Origin: Fretibacterium fastidiosum
GTDB taxonomy: Bacteria > Synergistota > Synergistia > Synergistales > Aminobacteriaceae
Assembly (NCBI RefSeq): GCF_964642095.1
Contig: NZ_OZ209244.1
Coordinates: forward strand, 992,001-1,056,000
Length of the DNA: 64,000 nucleotides
Direction of reading: 5' to 3'
Positions within the stretch are counted from its first letter, which is position 1. The number at the start of each line of letters is the position of its first letter. The position numbers were made by a program, and so were the translations under genes. The notes beneath the pieces were generated by a model. That model had not been told where the DNA came from. It did not search any database and worked only from the letters and a program-made list of their open reading frames with translations. Of the stretch, positions 27,102 through 35,586 are shown one piece after another.

Positions 27102-28736
27102 ATGCGATTGATCAAGGTTCTTGTTCTGGGCGTGGTGCTGTGCCTGACGATGGCCGCTGCTGCGCTTGCGTGCACGTCCGTGATGGTGGGCAAGAAGGCG
27201 ACGGCGGACGGGTCCGTCCTCGTCTCCTACACCTGCGACGGCTGGTATGACCATCGCTTGAAGGTCGTACCCGGCGGCAAACACAAGAAGGGCGAAATGG
27301 TCCCCGTCTACCACAACATCTGCTACCAGACGCGGCCGGGCAAGGAGCTGAAGAAGGTCGGGGAGATCCCGCAGGCGGAGACGACCTACACCTACTTCCA
27401 CGTGGGCTACCCCATCATGAACGAGAAGTCCGTCGTGATGGGCGAGTACACCTGGGGCGGGCGCGAGGAGAGCGAGTGCCAGAACGCCATCTTCATGATC
27501 GAGCAGCTGCAGGTCCTTGGCCTCCAGCGCGGGGCGACGGCCCGCGAGGTCATTGAGGTCATGGGCGAGCTGGCGGAGAAGTACGGCTATGCCGACGGCG
27601 GCGAGGCCCTGACCGTTGGTGACAAGAACGAGATCTGGCTGTTTGAGATCACCGGCCCCGGCCCCCTGTGGACGCCGGAGAGCGGCAAGCCCGGCGCGGT
27701 CTGGGCGGCAGTGCGGTGCCCGGACGACAGCTACGCCATGGGCTCCAACCGCTCCCGCATCGCGGAGATCGACTTCGACGACAAGGACAACTTCATGTAC
27801 TCCTCGAACGTCAAGACCGTGGCTCAGGACATGGGGTGGTGGAAGGAGGGCGAGCCCTTCGTATTCCACAAGCTCTACAACCCGGAGCCCTACGGCTCCC
27901 CCTACTACCAGCAGCGCCGCGAGTGGCGGGCCTACAACCTGCTCACCCCCAGCGTGAAGCTGGCTGAGGACGCGGCGGAGCAGTACCCGCTGTTCCAGAA
28001 GCCCGACAAGCCCGTGACGCCCCAGGACCTGATGGCGCTCTGCCGTGACGTCCTCGAGGGCACGCGCTTTGACATGACCAAGGGGCTTGCCGCCGGCCCG
28101 TTCGGCACCCCGACGCGCTACGCGGTGACGAAGGACATGAAGCCTGAGGACCGCAAGGGCAACGACTGGAACCGCAGCATCAGCCTGTTCCGCTGCAGCT
28201 ACAGCTTCGTCGGCCAGGTGCGCGACAACCTGCCGGAGCCCCTGGCGGCCGTGGCCTGGTTCGGCGAGGACCAGCCGATCACGACCTGTTACATGCCCAT
28301 CTACGCCGGGACGAAGGAGGTTCCCGAGTCCTACAACACCGGCGAACGCGTCAAGTTCGACCCCAAGTCCACCTGGTGGGCGTTCAACTTCGTGGGCAAC
28401 TGGGCGGACCTCAACTTCGCCGCGATGATCGGCGACGTCCGCGCCGAGCAGAAGCGCCTCGAGGGCAAGTTCTTCGCGGAACAGGCCGACTTCGAGAAGA
28501 AGGCCGCCGAGCTCTACAAGAAGGACCCCAAGAAGGCCTCCGAGATGATCACGAAGCACGTGGACGACAACATGAAGCTGGTGGACCGGGACTGGTGGGC
28601 GCTGGCCTGGACGCTTGTGGGCAAGTACAACGACGGCTACAGGATCACCGCCGACACGATGGAGCCCCTGGGCTACCCGACAGACTGGCTTAAGGCCGTG
28701 GGCTTCGGCGACCAGGACGCGGAGCCGAAGAAGTAG
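27102..28736 (+). CDS. Secreted C69-family dipeptidase (second copy)
   Basis: A 544-residue paralogue of 21839-23455. The signal peptide MRLIKVLVLGVVLCLTMAAA-ALA ends just before CTSVMVGKKATADGS, whose Cys is the predicted N-terminal nucleophile. ATG 27102 has AGGAGG ten bases upstream. Conserved segments include GYPIMNEKSVVMGEYTWGG, EIWLFEITG and RSISLFRCSYSFVGQVRDNL. Its divergence from the first copy suggests different dipeptide preference. The 236-base gap before it holds GC-rich hairpins and may contain its own promoter. A strong terminator follows. Confidence 0.9.
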   Translation: MRLIKVLVLGVVLCLTMAAAALACTSVMVGKKATADGSVLVSYTCDGWYDHRLKVVPGGKHKKGEMVPVYHNICYQTRPGKELKKVGEIPQAETTYTYFHVGYPIMNEKSVVMGEYTWGGREESECQNAIFMIEQLQVLGLQRGATAREVIEVMGELAEKYGYADGGEALTVGDKNEIWLFEITGPGPLWTPESGKPGAVWAAVRCPDDSYAMGSNRSRIAEIDFDDKDNFMYSSNVKTVAQDMGWWKEGEPFVFHKLYNPEPYGSPYYQQRREWRAYNLLTPSVKLAEDAAEQYPLFQKPDKPVTPQDLMALCRDVLEGTRFDMTKGLAAGPFGTPTRYAVTKDMKPEDRKGNDWNRSISLFRCSYSFVGQVRDNLPEPLAAVAWFGEDQPITTCYMPIYAGTKEVPESYNTGERVKFDPKSTWWAFNFVGNWADLNFAAMIGDVRAEQKRLEGKFFAEQADFEKKAAELYKKDPKKASEMITKHVDDNMKLVDRDWWALAWTLVGKYNDGYRITADTMEPLGYPTDWLKAVGFGDQDAEPKK

Positions 28737-28779
28737 GGTCCTGCGGCGTCAACGGAACGACGCGCCCTGCGCGGCGCAC

Positions 28780-28815
28780 GCAAGCCCCCCGTCGTCGGAC
28801 GGGGGGCTTGCGTTT
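28780..28815 (+). terminator. Strong terminator after second dipeptidase
   Basis: A perfect 14-bp stem GCAAGCCCCCCGTC / GACGGGGGGCTTGC with a GTCG loop is followed by GTTTAT. No gene is visible from here to 29040. Confidence 0.85.
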
Positions 28816-29040
28816 ATAACCTGGACTTCAAGAGACTCCTGCCGCAGGCCACACTCTGCCCTGAAGCTGATCATGAATCCCTGCCGGAGCCGGATTCAGG
28901 ACGGTAATTCCGCCCCAACCTCGCCCCGTGAAAAGGTATTTTGCCGTGGACACGTTCTCCGCAACCCCGTGCGCAACGCGCTCCACCATAGCAAATGACC
29001 GCGGGAATCCGTCGACTGGCCGACCTCTCATATCAAATCG

Positions 29041-29309
29041 CGTTTAATATGGATTGCCTCCCCTGAAAGGGGAGGTGCCGCCAAGGGCGGCGGAGGGGTT
29101 CAGCCAGACGACCGGCCTCACGCAAGCCGATCTTTGGGGAGGATTGCGGCGGCCGGTTGGTCGGCTGTGCCGAAGCAAGGCAATGGATTGCCTTGTGGAG
29201 GCGTTGACGGGGAATGTCAGACAGGCACGTCTTATGAAAAACACCCCTCCCCTTCGGGGCAGCCCCCCTTGCAGGGGGGCCTTTCTTTCCCTTTAGACGC
29301 AAATTGGTA
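29041..29309. repeat. Intergenic repeat element, copy B (3' of an Rpn gene)
   Basis: Starts with the hairpin CCTCCCCTGAAAGGGGAGG, continues through GGTTCAGCCAGACGACCGGC and CGCAAGCCGATCTTTGGGGA, then the stretch shared with 21456-21655, and ends with hairpins just after the stop of the Rpn-type gene. Copy C at 54545-54955 is the same element in opposite orientation. In B and C the element follows the Rpn gene in the same relative direction. Confidence 0.88.
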
Positions 29310-30416
29310 TCAACGCCCCTTCAGGGCCTCGACCTCGTCGAGGGAAAGGCGGGTGAAGCGCGCGACGGAAGCCGGGGACATCCCTTCCCGCAGCATGGCG
29401 CGCGCCGTCTCCTGCCTGCCCAACAGTTCACCCTCGGCTTTGCCCTCAGCTTTACCCTCGGCTTTGCCTTTAGCCCAGCCCTTTGCCTCGCCTTTAGCTA
29501 CGCCCTCGGCTCTGCCCTCGGCCCAGGCCTTCTCACGGACCGCCCTCGTCGCCTCCGCCAACCGGTCCTCCCGAATCGCCTTATAATCCAGCTGAGTCAT
29601 CATCTCCCGCAGCTGATAGTAGCGGTTCTCCGGAGAACTCCAGTACTCCTGCTCCACCTCGCTCACCTCCGAAAAAACGGTATCCCCCGACAAACTCTCG
29701 CGCAGCAGGGCCAAACCCTCGCTCTCGTTGTTGATGTAGCCTCCCCATACCTGCGCGCGCTCCTCGGGGCTCAGAACGTGCCCCGGCCTCGCCTTCAGCT
29801 TCGACCGCAGCTCCCGCAGGGGGCATGTCGTCTTGTTCAGCTCGACGTAGAACAGAAGAAGGTCGTCCGCCTCCATCAGACGACGGCCCGTCCCGGGGTT
29901 CATCAGCGCAAAGTCCCACAGCCCACGCTCTCCCTCGAAAAGGTCGAATCCCAACAGCGAGATGGAGACGATCGGGGACAGGCTCGCGTATCCCTCGCCC
30001 CTCTTGAGCGACCTCGTGTAGTTCCGGCACAGGTAGAAGAGGCAGCGCTTCTGAAAGTGGGTGTAGTTCTCCCGCTGCATCTCGATGTGGAGGGTGCGGC
30101 CCAGGTCGTCCAGCGCCGTCAGGTCCAGGCGCGTGTACTTTGCCCCCAGCGCCTCGGGCTCGCGCTCGGTGTCCGTGAGGGTCACCGTCTGCAACAGGGG
30201 ATAGCCCAGGGCGCCGAAGAAGGCGTTCAGCATATCGCGAAGCAGCCGGCCCCGCGCCGGCGTCCCCAGCAGGAAGCGGAAGTACAGGTCGGTGGAGCGG
30301 TCGATGTTCTCCGGCAGCTCCCCCTGCTCCTGAAGGTTCAGCATCTCCTGCCGTTCGTGCGTCGTCATCACCGGAACGCCCCTCGACTTCTCTCCCTTGT
30401 CATCATCCACGTTCAT
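29310..30416 (-). CDS. Rpn-family PD-(D/E)XK recombination-promoting nuclease
   Basis: A ~368-residue protein of the Rpn/PDDEXK nuclease family. The catalytic core is RLDLTALDDLGRTLHIEMQR (D...E-x-Q), preceded by STDLYFRFLLGTPARGRLLR and followed by FQKRCLFYLCRNYTRSLKRG. The C-terminal part contains a repetitive basic linker (alternating GKAEGKAEG units) and ends with a small helical domain (SPASVARFTRLSLDEVEAL). Family members such as E. coli RpnA cut DNA and promote RecA-independent recombination. ATG 30416 and ATG 30368 are both possible. The upstream region overlaps a copied tRNA-Leu fragment, and a repeat element follows the stop. Confidence 0.85.
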   Translation of the reverse strand: MNVDDDKGEKSRGVPVMTTHERQEMLNLQEQGELPENIDRSTDLYFRFLLGTPARGRLLRDMLNAFFGALGYPLLQTVTLTDTEREPEALGAKYTRLDLTALDDLGRTLHIEMQRENYTHFQKRCLFYLCRNYTRSLKRGEGYASLSPIVSISLLGFDLFEGERGLWDFALMNPGTGRRLMEADDLLLFYVELNKTTCPLRELRSKLKARPGHVLSPEERAQVWGGYINNESEGLALLRESLSGDTVFSEVSEVEQEYWSSPENRYYQLREMMTQLDYKAIREDRLAEATRAVREKAWAEGRAEGVAKGEAKGWAKGKAEGKAEGKAEGELLGRQETARAMLREGMSPASVARFTRLSLDEVEALKGR

Positions 30417-30476
30417 CACCCCTGAAGGCAACGTATTCGTTGGCTTTATTATAGCAACAACGGGTCGCAAACCCCA

Positions 30477-30594
30477 TGGCGACACTGTGGAAGTTCGAGT
30501 CTCCCTCCCGGCACCGTGAAAGCAGAAGCGCTGCGGCACTTTGACCTCCCAGGAGCATAGAAATTTTGTCAGGGTTACCAGGGTGTTATGGGGC
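30477..30594. repeat. 118-bp copy of the tRNA-Leu 3' end and flank
   Basis: Matches 18136-18253 without gaps at 111 of 118 positions by my count. It covers the tRNA variable arm, T arm, acceptor 3' strand and CCA (here CCG) and about 78 bases beyond. It lacks the 5' half of the tRNA, so it is not a functional tRNA. The two copies lie in the same orientation 12.3 kb apart, like attachment-site repeats of an integrated element, but no integrase gene is seen between them. Confidence 0.9.
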
Positions 30595-30624
30595 AGCTGC
30601 GGCCAAGGGGCCTGAGGCGGCCGG

Positions 30625-31617
30625 TTACCCCCGGTACAGGGTCCGATAGCCCTTCGGCCCTATGCCGTAGGCCCTCTTGAAAAGTCCCGCGAAGTGCCCG
30701 GAATTGCCGTATCCCACCCGGGCCGCGACCTCTCCGATCGACAGGTCGGACTCCTGCAGCAGCGTAAGCGCCCGGTTCATGCGCAGGTTCTTGAGGTACC
30801 CGTAGGGCGTCGTCCCGTACTCCTTGCGGAAGGCCAGCTGGAAACGCGAGGTGCTCATGCAGGCGAGCCGGGCCAGTTCCCGTATGCTGGGATATGCGGC
30901 CGGGTCCTTTGCCATCGCAGCGACGACCCGTCGCAGCCCCCTGTGGTCCTCCGAGTCCAAGGTTACGGCCAGGTGCGGCGTCTCGGTCCGGCACTCGAAG
31001 TTCAGCGCGATCAGCGACAGCGCCTCCAGAATCTTGCCCTCCATGTAGAGGAGCTTGGCGGCTCCCTCGGCCCGGCAGTCCCGAATCTGACGGAAGAGAA
31101 AGCGCAGCTCCGGCGGGTTGGGGCTGCGGGACAGGAAAGCCACCGCGTCCCGGGAGGCTTCGTAGTCCTCCCCATAACGTTCCCTCAGGAATCCGTCGAA
31201 GTATTCCCCGGAGACCCGAATCTTGGTGAAGCACGCAGGCACGCCGGCCTCGCAGCGCACGAACACGGTGCGGCTGTCGTTGATGTGACAGACGATCCCC
31301 CGCTCCACCCGCTTGAACCTGCGCCGGCCCACGCGGTAGGAGCTGGAGTCCGTGTCGAAGCAGCCGATCTCCAGGTACTTCCGCGCAATCCGCCATGTAT
31401 GCTCGAAGGTCGTGTGGGGGACGAAGTTCGCGATGAGGACGACGAACAGTTTGTTGAAGTCGAGGACCCGCAGGGTCCCATCGCCATACTCGGGCGCCAT
31501 GCGGTAAAGGCGATCGTGCGGCGACGAACGCTCCGTGTCCGGTATGAACTGTGGGGCCACCGGCAGCCATAAAAAATCTTCCTGCGACCGGGAGTCGGAA
31601 CCCGGATTCCTCTGCAT
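30625..31617 (-). CDS. AraC-family transcriptional regulator
   Basis: A ~330-residue regulator. The C-terminal ~100 residues carry the double HTH of the AraC family: PSIRELARLACMSTSRFQLA, FRKEYGTTPYGYLKNLRMN, then IGEVAARVGYGNSGHFAGLF and the signature end KRAYGIGPKGYR. The N-terminal ~220 residues (RVLDFNKLFVVLIANFVPHT...) form an effector or dimerisation region I do not recognise; it resembles the layout of PchR/RhaS-like unknowns. ATG 31617 follows GAAAGGG. It is divergent from the MATE gene at 31869, which it may control. Confidence 0.88.
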   Translation of the reverse strand: MQRNPGSDSRSQEDFLWLPVAPQFIPDTERSSPHDRLYRMAPEYGDGTLRVLDFNKLFVVLIANFVPHTTFEHTWRIARKYLEIGCFDTDSSSYRVGRRRFKRVERGIVCHINDSRTVFVRCEAGVPACFTKIRVSGEYFDGFLRERYGEDYEASRDAVAFLSRSPNPPELRFLFRQIRDCRAEGAAKLLYMEGKILEALSLIALNFECRTETPHLAVTLDSEDHRGLRRVVAAMAKDPAAYPSIRELARLACMSTSRFQLAFRKEYGTTPYGYLKNLRMNRALTLLQESDLSIGEVAARVGYGNSGHFAGLFKRAYGIGPKGYRTLYRG

Positions 31618-31868
31618 CGTCTTCACCCTTTCGCCCGAGCCTCGACAAGATAATAGCATACCCAATAAACATCACGACATTTTAACGTAAACGAGTTTGA
31701 AAACGACGAATCCCCCTTGCACAGGCGTTTTAAGGCACTCGACGTATGTGCGGCGTTCGTAGGCGGGGTACCTTGTCTTTTTCCGTTCGAGGGAATAGAG
31801 TGTTGACGCTTTGCCGGCGAAACAAAAATCCCGGAGCACGGGAAATTGTTAAGAAGGGGATGCGCAGC

Positions 31869-33233
31869 ATGGACAAAAAAGAGAGAATTCGTCTGATGGG
31901 GGAGGGAAACGTCACCGTGGCCCTGCTTCGGCTCGGAATGCCGATGGTCGTCAGCATGCTGGTGACGGCCCTGTACAACCTGGTGGATACCTACTTCGTA
32001 TCGGGGCTGGGCACCGTCTCCGTCGCCGCGGTCTCCGTGGCGTTTCCGTTTTCCCTGTTCTTCGTGGGGTTGGGGCTGACCTTCGGCGCAGGGGGCGCGT
32101 CGCTCATCTCCCGGCTGCTTGGTGCGGGGGAGAGACGGCGGGCGGAGGCCGTGGCCTCGACGGCGCTGTTCACGGCGATCGGGGCCGGGGTTGTCGCCGG
32201 GGCTCTGTGCCTGCTTGCCGTCGTCCCGGTTCTGCGCCTCATGGGGGCAACGGAGACCGTTTTGCCCCACGCGCGCGTCTACGCGGTGCCGTTCATACTC
32301 AGCGCGATCCTCGGCGTGGGCAACGTCGCGGCCGGGAACCTGGCCGTAGCGCAGGGGGCGGCCGGAACCTCGCTGGCGGCGATGACGGTCGGCGCCGTCC
32401 TGAACATGATTCTGGACCCCATCATGATTTATTCCCTGGACATGGGGGTCCGCGGGGCGGCGGCGGCCACTCTGATCTCTCAGGCGGTCACCGCTCTCCT
32501 CTACCTCCGCTTCTTCGCCGGGGCCGGAAGTTACCTGCGGCTCTCCCTCAAAAACTTCTCCCCGACTCGGAGAATCTATGCCGATGTCCTGAGCGTCGGG
32601 AGCTCCGTCCTGCTGCTGCAGCTTTTCTCCGCGCTCTCCATGAGCCTGCTCGTGAGGGCAGCGAGCGCTTACGGCGACGAGGCGGTCGCCGCGGTGGGGA
32701 TCGTCCTGAGGATCGTCACGCTCGGCATGTTCGTCGTCTTTGGGTTCATCAAGGGGTTCCAGCCGATGGCGGGCTTCAACTACGGGGCCGGGAACCTCGC
32801 GCGTCTGAACGAGACCGTCAGGACCTGCCTCCTCCTGACCACGCTCTTCTGCCTGGCCTGGACGGCTGCGATCCTGTGCCTCTCCGGGCCGATCCTCTCC
32901 CTCTTCAGCCGCGACGCACGCGTCCTCGCCGTCGCCGGGCGGGCCCTCCTCGCCAACACCGTCCTGTTCTTCTCGCTGGGTTTCCAGTTCACCTGCTCGA
33001 CCCTGTACCTGGCCTGCGGCAAGGCCCTGGAGGGCGGTTTTCTGAGCGCGGGGCGCCAGGGAATCTTCATGATCCCGCTGCTCCTGGTCCTCCCGCGCCT
33101 GTTTGGCCTGGACGGAGTGCTCTACGCCCAGGCGGGCGCCGACCTCCTGACCACCCTGGCGACCCTGGCCCTGATCCGCAGGGGCCTGCCCTCCGCTGAG
33201 CCGTCGGAGCCCGGAGGTTCCGGCGCTTCCTGA
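31869..33233 (+). CDS. MATE-family efflux transporter (second)
   Basis: A 454-residue inner-membrane multidrug/toxin exporter with two six-helix halves. Signatures are VALLRLGMPMVVSMLVTALY, NLVDTYFVSGLGTVSVAAVS and, in the second half, GDEAVAAVGIVLRIVTLGMF and VFGFIKGFQPMAGFNYGAGN. ATG 31869 has AAGGGG nine bases upstream; the frame is open to 31746 but that part is not membrane-like. It is divergent from an AraC-type regulator 251 bases away, a common arrangement for inducible exporters. Confidence 0.9.
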   Translation: MDKKERIRLMGEGNVTVALLRLGMPMVVSMLVTALYNLVDTYFVSGLGTVSVAAVSVAFPFSLFFVGLGLTFGAGGASLISRLLGAGERRRAEAVASTALFTAIGAGVVAGALCLLAVVPVLRLMGATETVLPHARVYAVPFILSAILGVGNVAAGNLAVAQGAAGTSLAAMTVGAVLNMILDPIMIYSLDMGVRGAAAATLISQAVTALLYLRFFAGAGSYLRLSLKNFSPTRRIYADVLSVGSSVLLLQLFSALSMSLLVRAASAYGDEAVAAVGIVLRIVTLGMFVVFGFIKGFQPMAGFNYGAGNLARLNETVRTCLLLTTLFCLAWTAAILCLSGPILSLFSRDARVLAVAGRALLANTVLFFSLGFQFTCSTLYLACGKALEGGFLSAGRQGIFMIPLLLVLPRLFGLDGVLYAQAGADLLTTLATLALIRRGLPSAEPSEPGGSGAS

Positions 33234-33448
33234 AGAGCGGCGGAGCGCACACAGGCGCATGGGTTCCGGCAGCGCCAGGAAAACGGGTACAGCGTATTTT
33301 TTGGTCCGTTTGAGGAGCTTCGATCCCCGGCACTCGATTACCGAGGAAGACCGTCTCCGGGAAAAAGTTTGGGGCGGTCTTCGCCTTCTTCAACTGTGAC
33401 TTCGGGCCGAGGTGTCGACGGCAAGGAGGAACGCCCGTGCAGGCTGTG

Positions 33449-34729
33449 TCAGTCCGCGAAGTGCCTGAGGCACAGGCATTCCGACGCGGAGGCGACGGCG
33501 CGCCGGACCGACTGCCGGAGCAGGAAGCGAAGCTCCCGGAAGTTTCCCGGAAAATTGCGGCGCTCGATATATTCAATGGCGTCGAGGCTGATAAAACGGA
33601 CCTTCCTGTCGGGGTTGACCTCCTCGTCCTGCAACGTCAGACTGACAAGCAGCCGCAAGTCCCTTTTTCGCTCCCGAAGGGGAGGGATCGTGATGACGTG
33701 ATCGAATCGGCAGAACAGGTCCTCGCGAAAATCCCCCTCTCCCCTGTCGATCCTCCTGTTGGTCGCTGCAATGACGACGCAGGGAGCGCTTACCTTCTCT
33801 GTGGTCCCGCGCGGGAGCACGTTGCCGTCATCCATGTAGGTCAGGAGCCGTGTTTGGTTGCGGGGTTCCATGTCCCCGATCTCGTCCAGAAAGACCACCC
33901 CGCCTTGAGCTGCGACGAAGACCCCAGGACGGTCCTCGTCGCATCCCGTATAGGCCCCCTTTTTGGAGCCGAAGAGCTCGATGTCGATCAGGTCGTTCGT
34001 ATAGGCCGAGATGTTCAAACGCTTAAAGCGATTCTCCGCACCGGGGAACAGGACGTCTGCCGCAGCGCGCGCCAAAAGAGACTTGCCGCAGCCCGTCTCT
34101 CCAAGAAGCAGCAGAGATGGGGGACGCGTATTCGGCGTCAGAGGCAGTCGTTTTCCGATGTCACCGAGGGCGTTCTTAAATTGACGGGCCATCGTCCGCG
34201 TCGAGGGGTCCGAGAAAAGGCTGACGAACCCGACCCGATGTTGGGCCGTGAGCTTTGCCTTCCAGTCTACAGGCTTGCGGAAGCTTTCCTCCGCACCTCC
34301 CCCCTGCCGCATGGATTCGCGGGCGAGTTCCTTGACGGCGGAAGCGAGATCGCCGAATTCCTCATAATCCCACTTTTCTCCGAGCCTTGACAGACGGAAG
34401 AGCCCTCGCACATCCCATTGGGGATCTGCGAGGACATCCGCCGTGTCGTCATTCCATTCGTCGTCCTGCAGCAGCAGGATTGTCGGCATGGGACCTTTAT
34501 CCAGAGGCTTGCAGTTTTTCAGCGTTTTCGGGGACGCGATGACGAAGAACGCGGATTCAATGTTGGGAACAAAGTCGTAGCCTGGTTCCCTGAGTTCTTC
34601 CTTGCCTGAGGTGCTCAGGCTCTCGAAGGCCTTCTTCAGAATCTCCATGCATTCCTTATATTCTGTCTTTTTTCTGTCGAAATGCAGGTAGATGCCAATG
34701 CTTCGCTCTGTCAATTTTTTATTCGTCAT
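33449..34729 (-). CDS. Sigma54-activator-type AAA+ ATPase, last gene of the RNA polymerase operon
   Basis: A ~426-residue protein. The C-terminal ~230 residues are an AAA+ domain of the bacterial enhancer-binding type: Walker A LLLGETGCGKSLLARAAA, the sigma54-contact loop region ELFGSKKGAYTGCDEDRPG (GAYTGC in place of GAFTGA), Walker B GGVVFLDEIGD and sensor FREDLFCRFDHVITIPPLRER. The N-terminal ~200 residues are an unknown domain and there is no C-terminal DNA-binding HTH. The start ATG 34729 overlaps the upstream stop by ATGA, with GGAGGGG at -11, so it is translation-coupled to the RNA polymerase operon. It resembles RtcR in domain type; its N-terminus does not look like a clear CARF domain to me. 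Confidence 0.85.
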   Translation of the reverse strand: MTNKKLTERSIGIYLHFDRKKTEYKECMEILKKAFESLSTSGKEELREPGYDFVPNIESAFFVIASPKTLKNCKPLDKGPMPTILLLQDDEWNDDTADVLADPQWDVRGLFRLSRLGEKWDYEEFGDLASAVKELARESMRQGGGAEESFRKPVDWKAKLTAQHRVGFVSLFSDPSTRTMARQFKNALGDIGKRLPLTPNTRPPSLLLLGETGCGKSLLARAAADVLFPGAENRFKRLNISAYTNDLIDIELFGSKKGAYTGCDEDRPGVFVAAQGGVVFLDEIGDMEPRNQTRLLTYMDDGNVLPRGTTEKVSAPCVVIAATNRRIDRGEGDFREDLFCRFDHVITIPPLRERKRDLRLLVSLTLQDEEVNPDRKVRFISLDAIEYIERRNFPGNFRELRFLLRQSVRRAVASASECLCLRHFAD

Positions 34730-35586
34730 TCGACGGATTCCCCTCCGCTCCAGATATCCCATTTTGACCATTCGGCCAGCTTTTTACGTTGGAGCGTCGA
34801 AGGCGCGTAGTGAAAATCGGTTCCCGCTGAAGCGTTCAAGTCCTTAAAAAAGGCGTTGATCTCATCGGGAAGCCAATCCTTGAGCAGCTTCCATTCCGGC
34901 CTGCCGATGCCCCGCCTCTTCAATTGCATCTTGAGCCATTCCCGTTCCAGAACTTCCGGATTCTTTTTCCCCTGTCCCATGATAAAAAGATCCAGAGGGG
35001 TCAGCGTCCGCTCCACAATCAGCCCCACCCGGCCAAGCTGATCTATCCAGGAGACGCCCTTCCCGTTTTCCTCGTTTCCCCTGCAGGAATCCGAGGGCGT
35101 GCAGGAGCCGGAGGATACCGGGGAGGGTTCGTCCGCATTCATGCTTTGCTTTGTGAAAAACTCCCGAAGGAGCCATGGGGCCGTTGTCTCCGGGAAATCC
35201 GTCCCCATCTGTGAGCGGAGGTAGTCGAGCAGGTTCTGAAATTTTCGCCTGAATTGCTCCCGCTGCGAAAGGTGATAGCCAAACCGGTCTGCGGCCCAGA
35301 CGATGCGTCCACCGCACCACAGCCAGATGGGTCGGACCAGGGTGGAAGGACGGGCCTCTCCCTCATGGTACGACGAGTCGCTGTCCAGGTCGTCGTCTGG
35401 CGCCTCGTCCTCCTCGTCATCGGAAGCGTCGTTGACCTCCACGTCCAGCTCCTCCTCGAAGCGTTCCTCGTCCGGCTCCGTGTCGTCATGGATAAATCCC
35501 CTCCCGGTACGAAAGGCGACGTTTTGCTGGACAGCCCGATTCCCGGCGACCTGCCGGGGCGTGGTCCCCACGATCTGTCGAGTCAT
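34726..35586 (-). CDS. Acidic protein of unknown function in RNA polymerase operon
   Basis: A 286-residue protein. Residues ~30-75 form a very acidic, probably disordered segment (DDEEDEAPDDDLDSDSS), after a short basic N-terminus. The remainder is globular with tryptophan-rich segments (RPIWLWCGGRIVWAADRFGY, PEWKLLKDWLPDEINAFFKD, KLAEWSKWDIWSG). I do not recognise any domain. The start ATG 35586 has GGGGAGG nine bases upstream and overlaps the RNA polymerase stop by ATGA; its own stop overlaps the AAA+ start. Such tight coupling suggests a stoichiometric partner, perhaps a specificity or assembly factor for the polymerase; this is inference only. Confidence 0.75.
   Translation of the reverse strand: MTRQIVGTTPRQVAGNRAVQQNVAFRTGRGFIHDDTEPDEERFEEELDVEVNDASDDEEDEAPDDDLDSDSSYHEGEARPSTLVRPIWLWCGGRIVWAADRFGYHLSQREQFRRKFQNLLDYLRSQMGTDFPETTAPWLLREFFTKQSMNADEPSPVSSGSCTPSDSCRGNEENGKGVSWIDQLGRVGLIVERTLTPLDLFIMGQGKKNPEVLEREWLKMQLKRRGIGRPEWKLLKDWLPDEINAFFKDLNASAGTDFHYAPSTLQRKKLAEWSKWDIWSGGESVE

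Noticed and set aside
29304..30425. Plus-strand frame opposite the Rpn gene
   Set aside because: It is an antisense shadow rich in Leu/Arg/Pro/His; the minus strand carries the D...ExQ nuclease core.
30477..30594. Second functional tRNA-Leu gene
   Set aside because: Only the variable arm, T arm and 3' acceptor strand are present; the 5' acceptor strand, D arm and anticodon arm are missing.
33449..34729. Ordinary sigma54-dependent regulator of a metabolic operon
   Set aside because: There is no DNA-binding HTH at its C-terminus, the GAFTGA loop is changed to GAYTGC, and its start codon overlaps the stop of the RNA polymerase operon.
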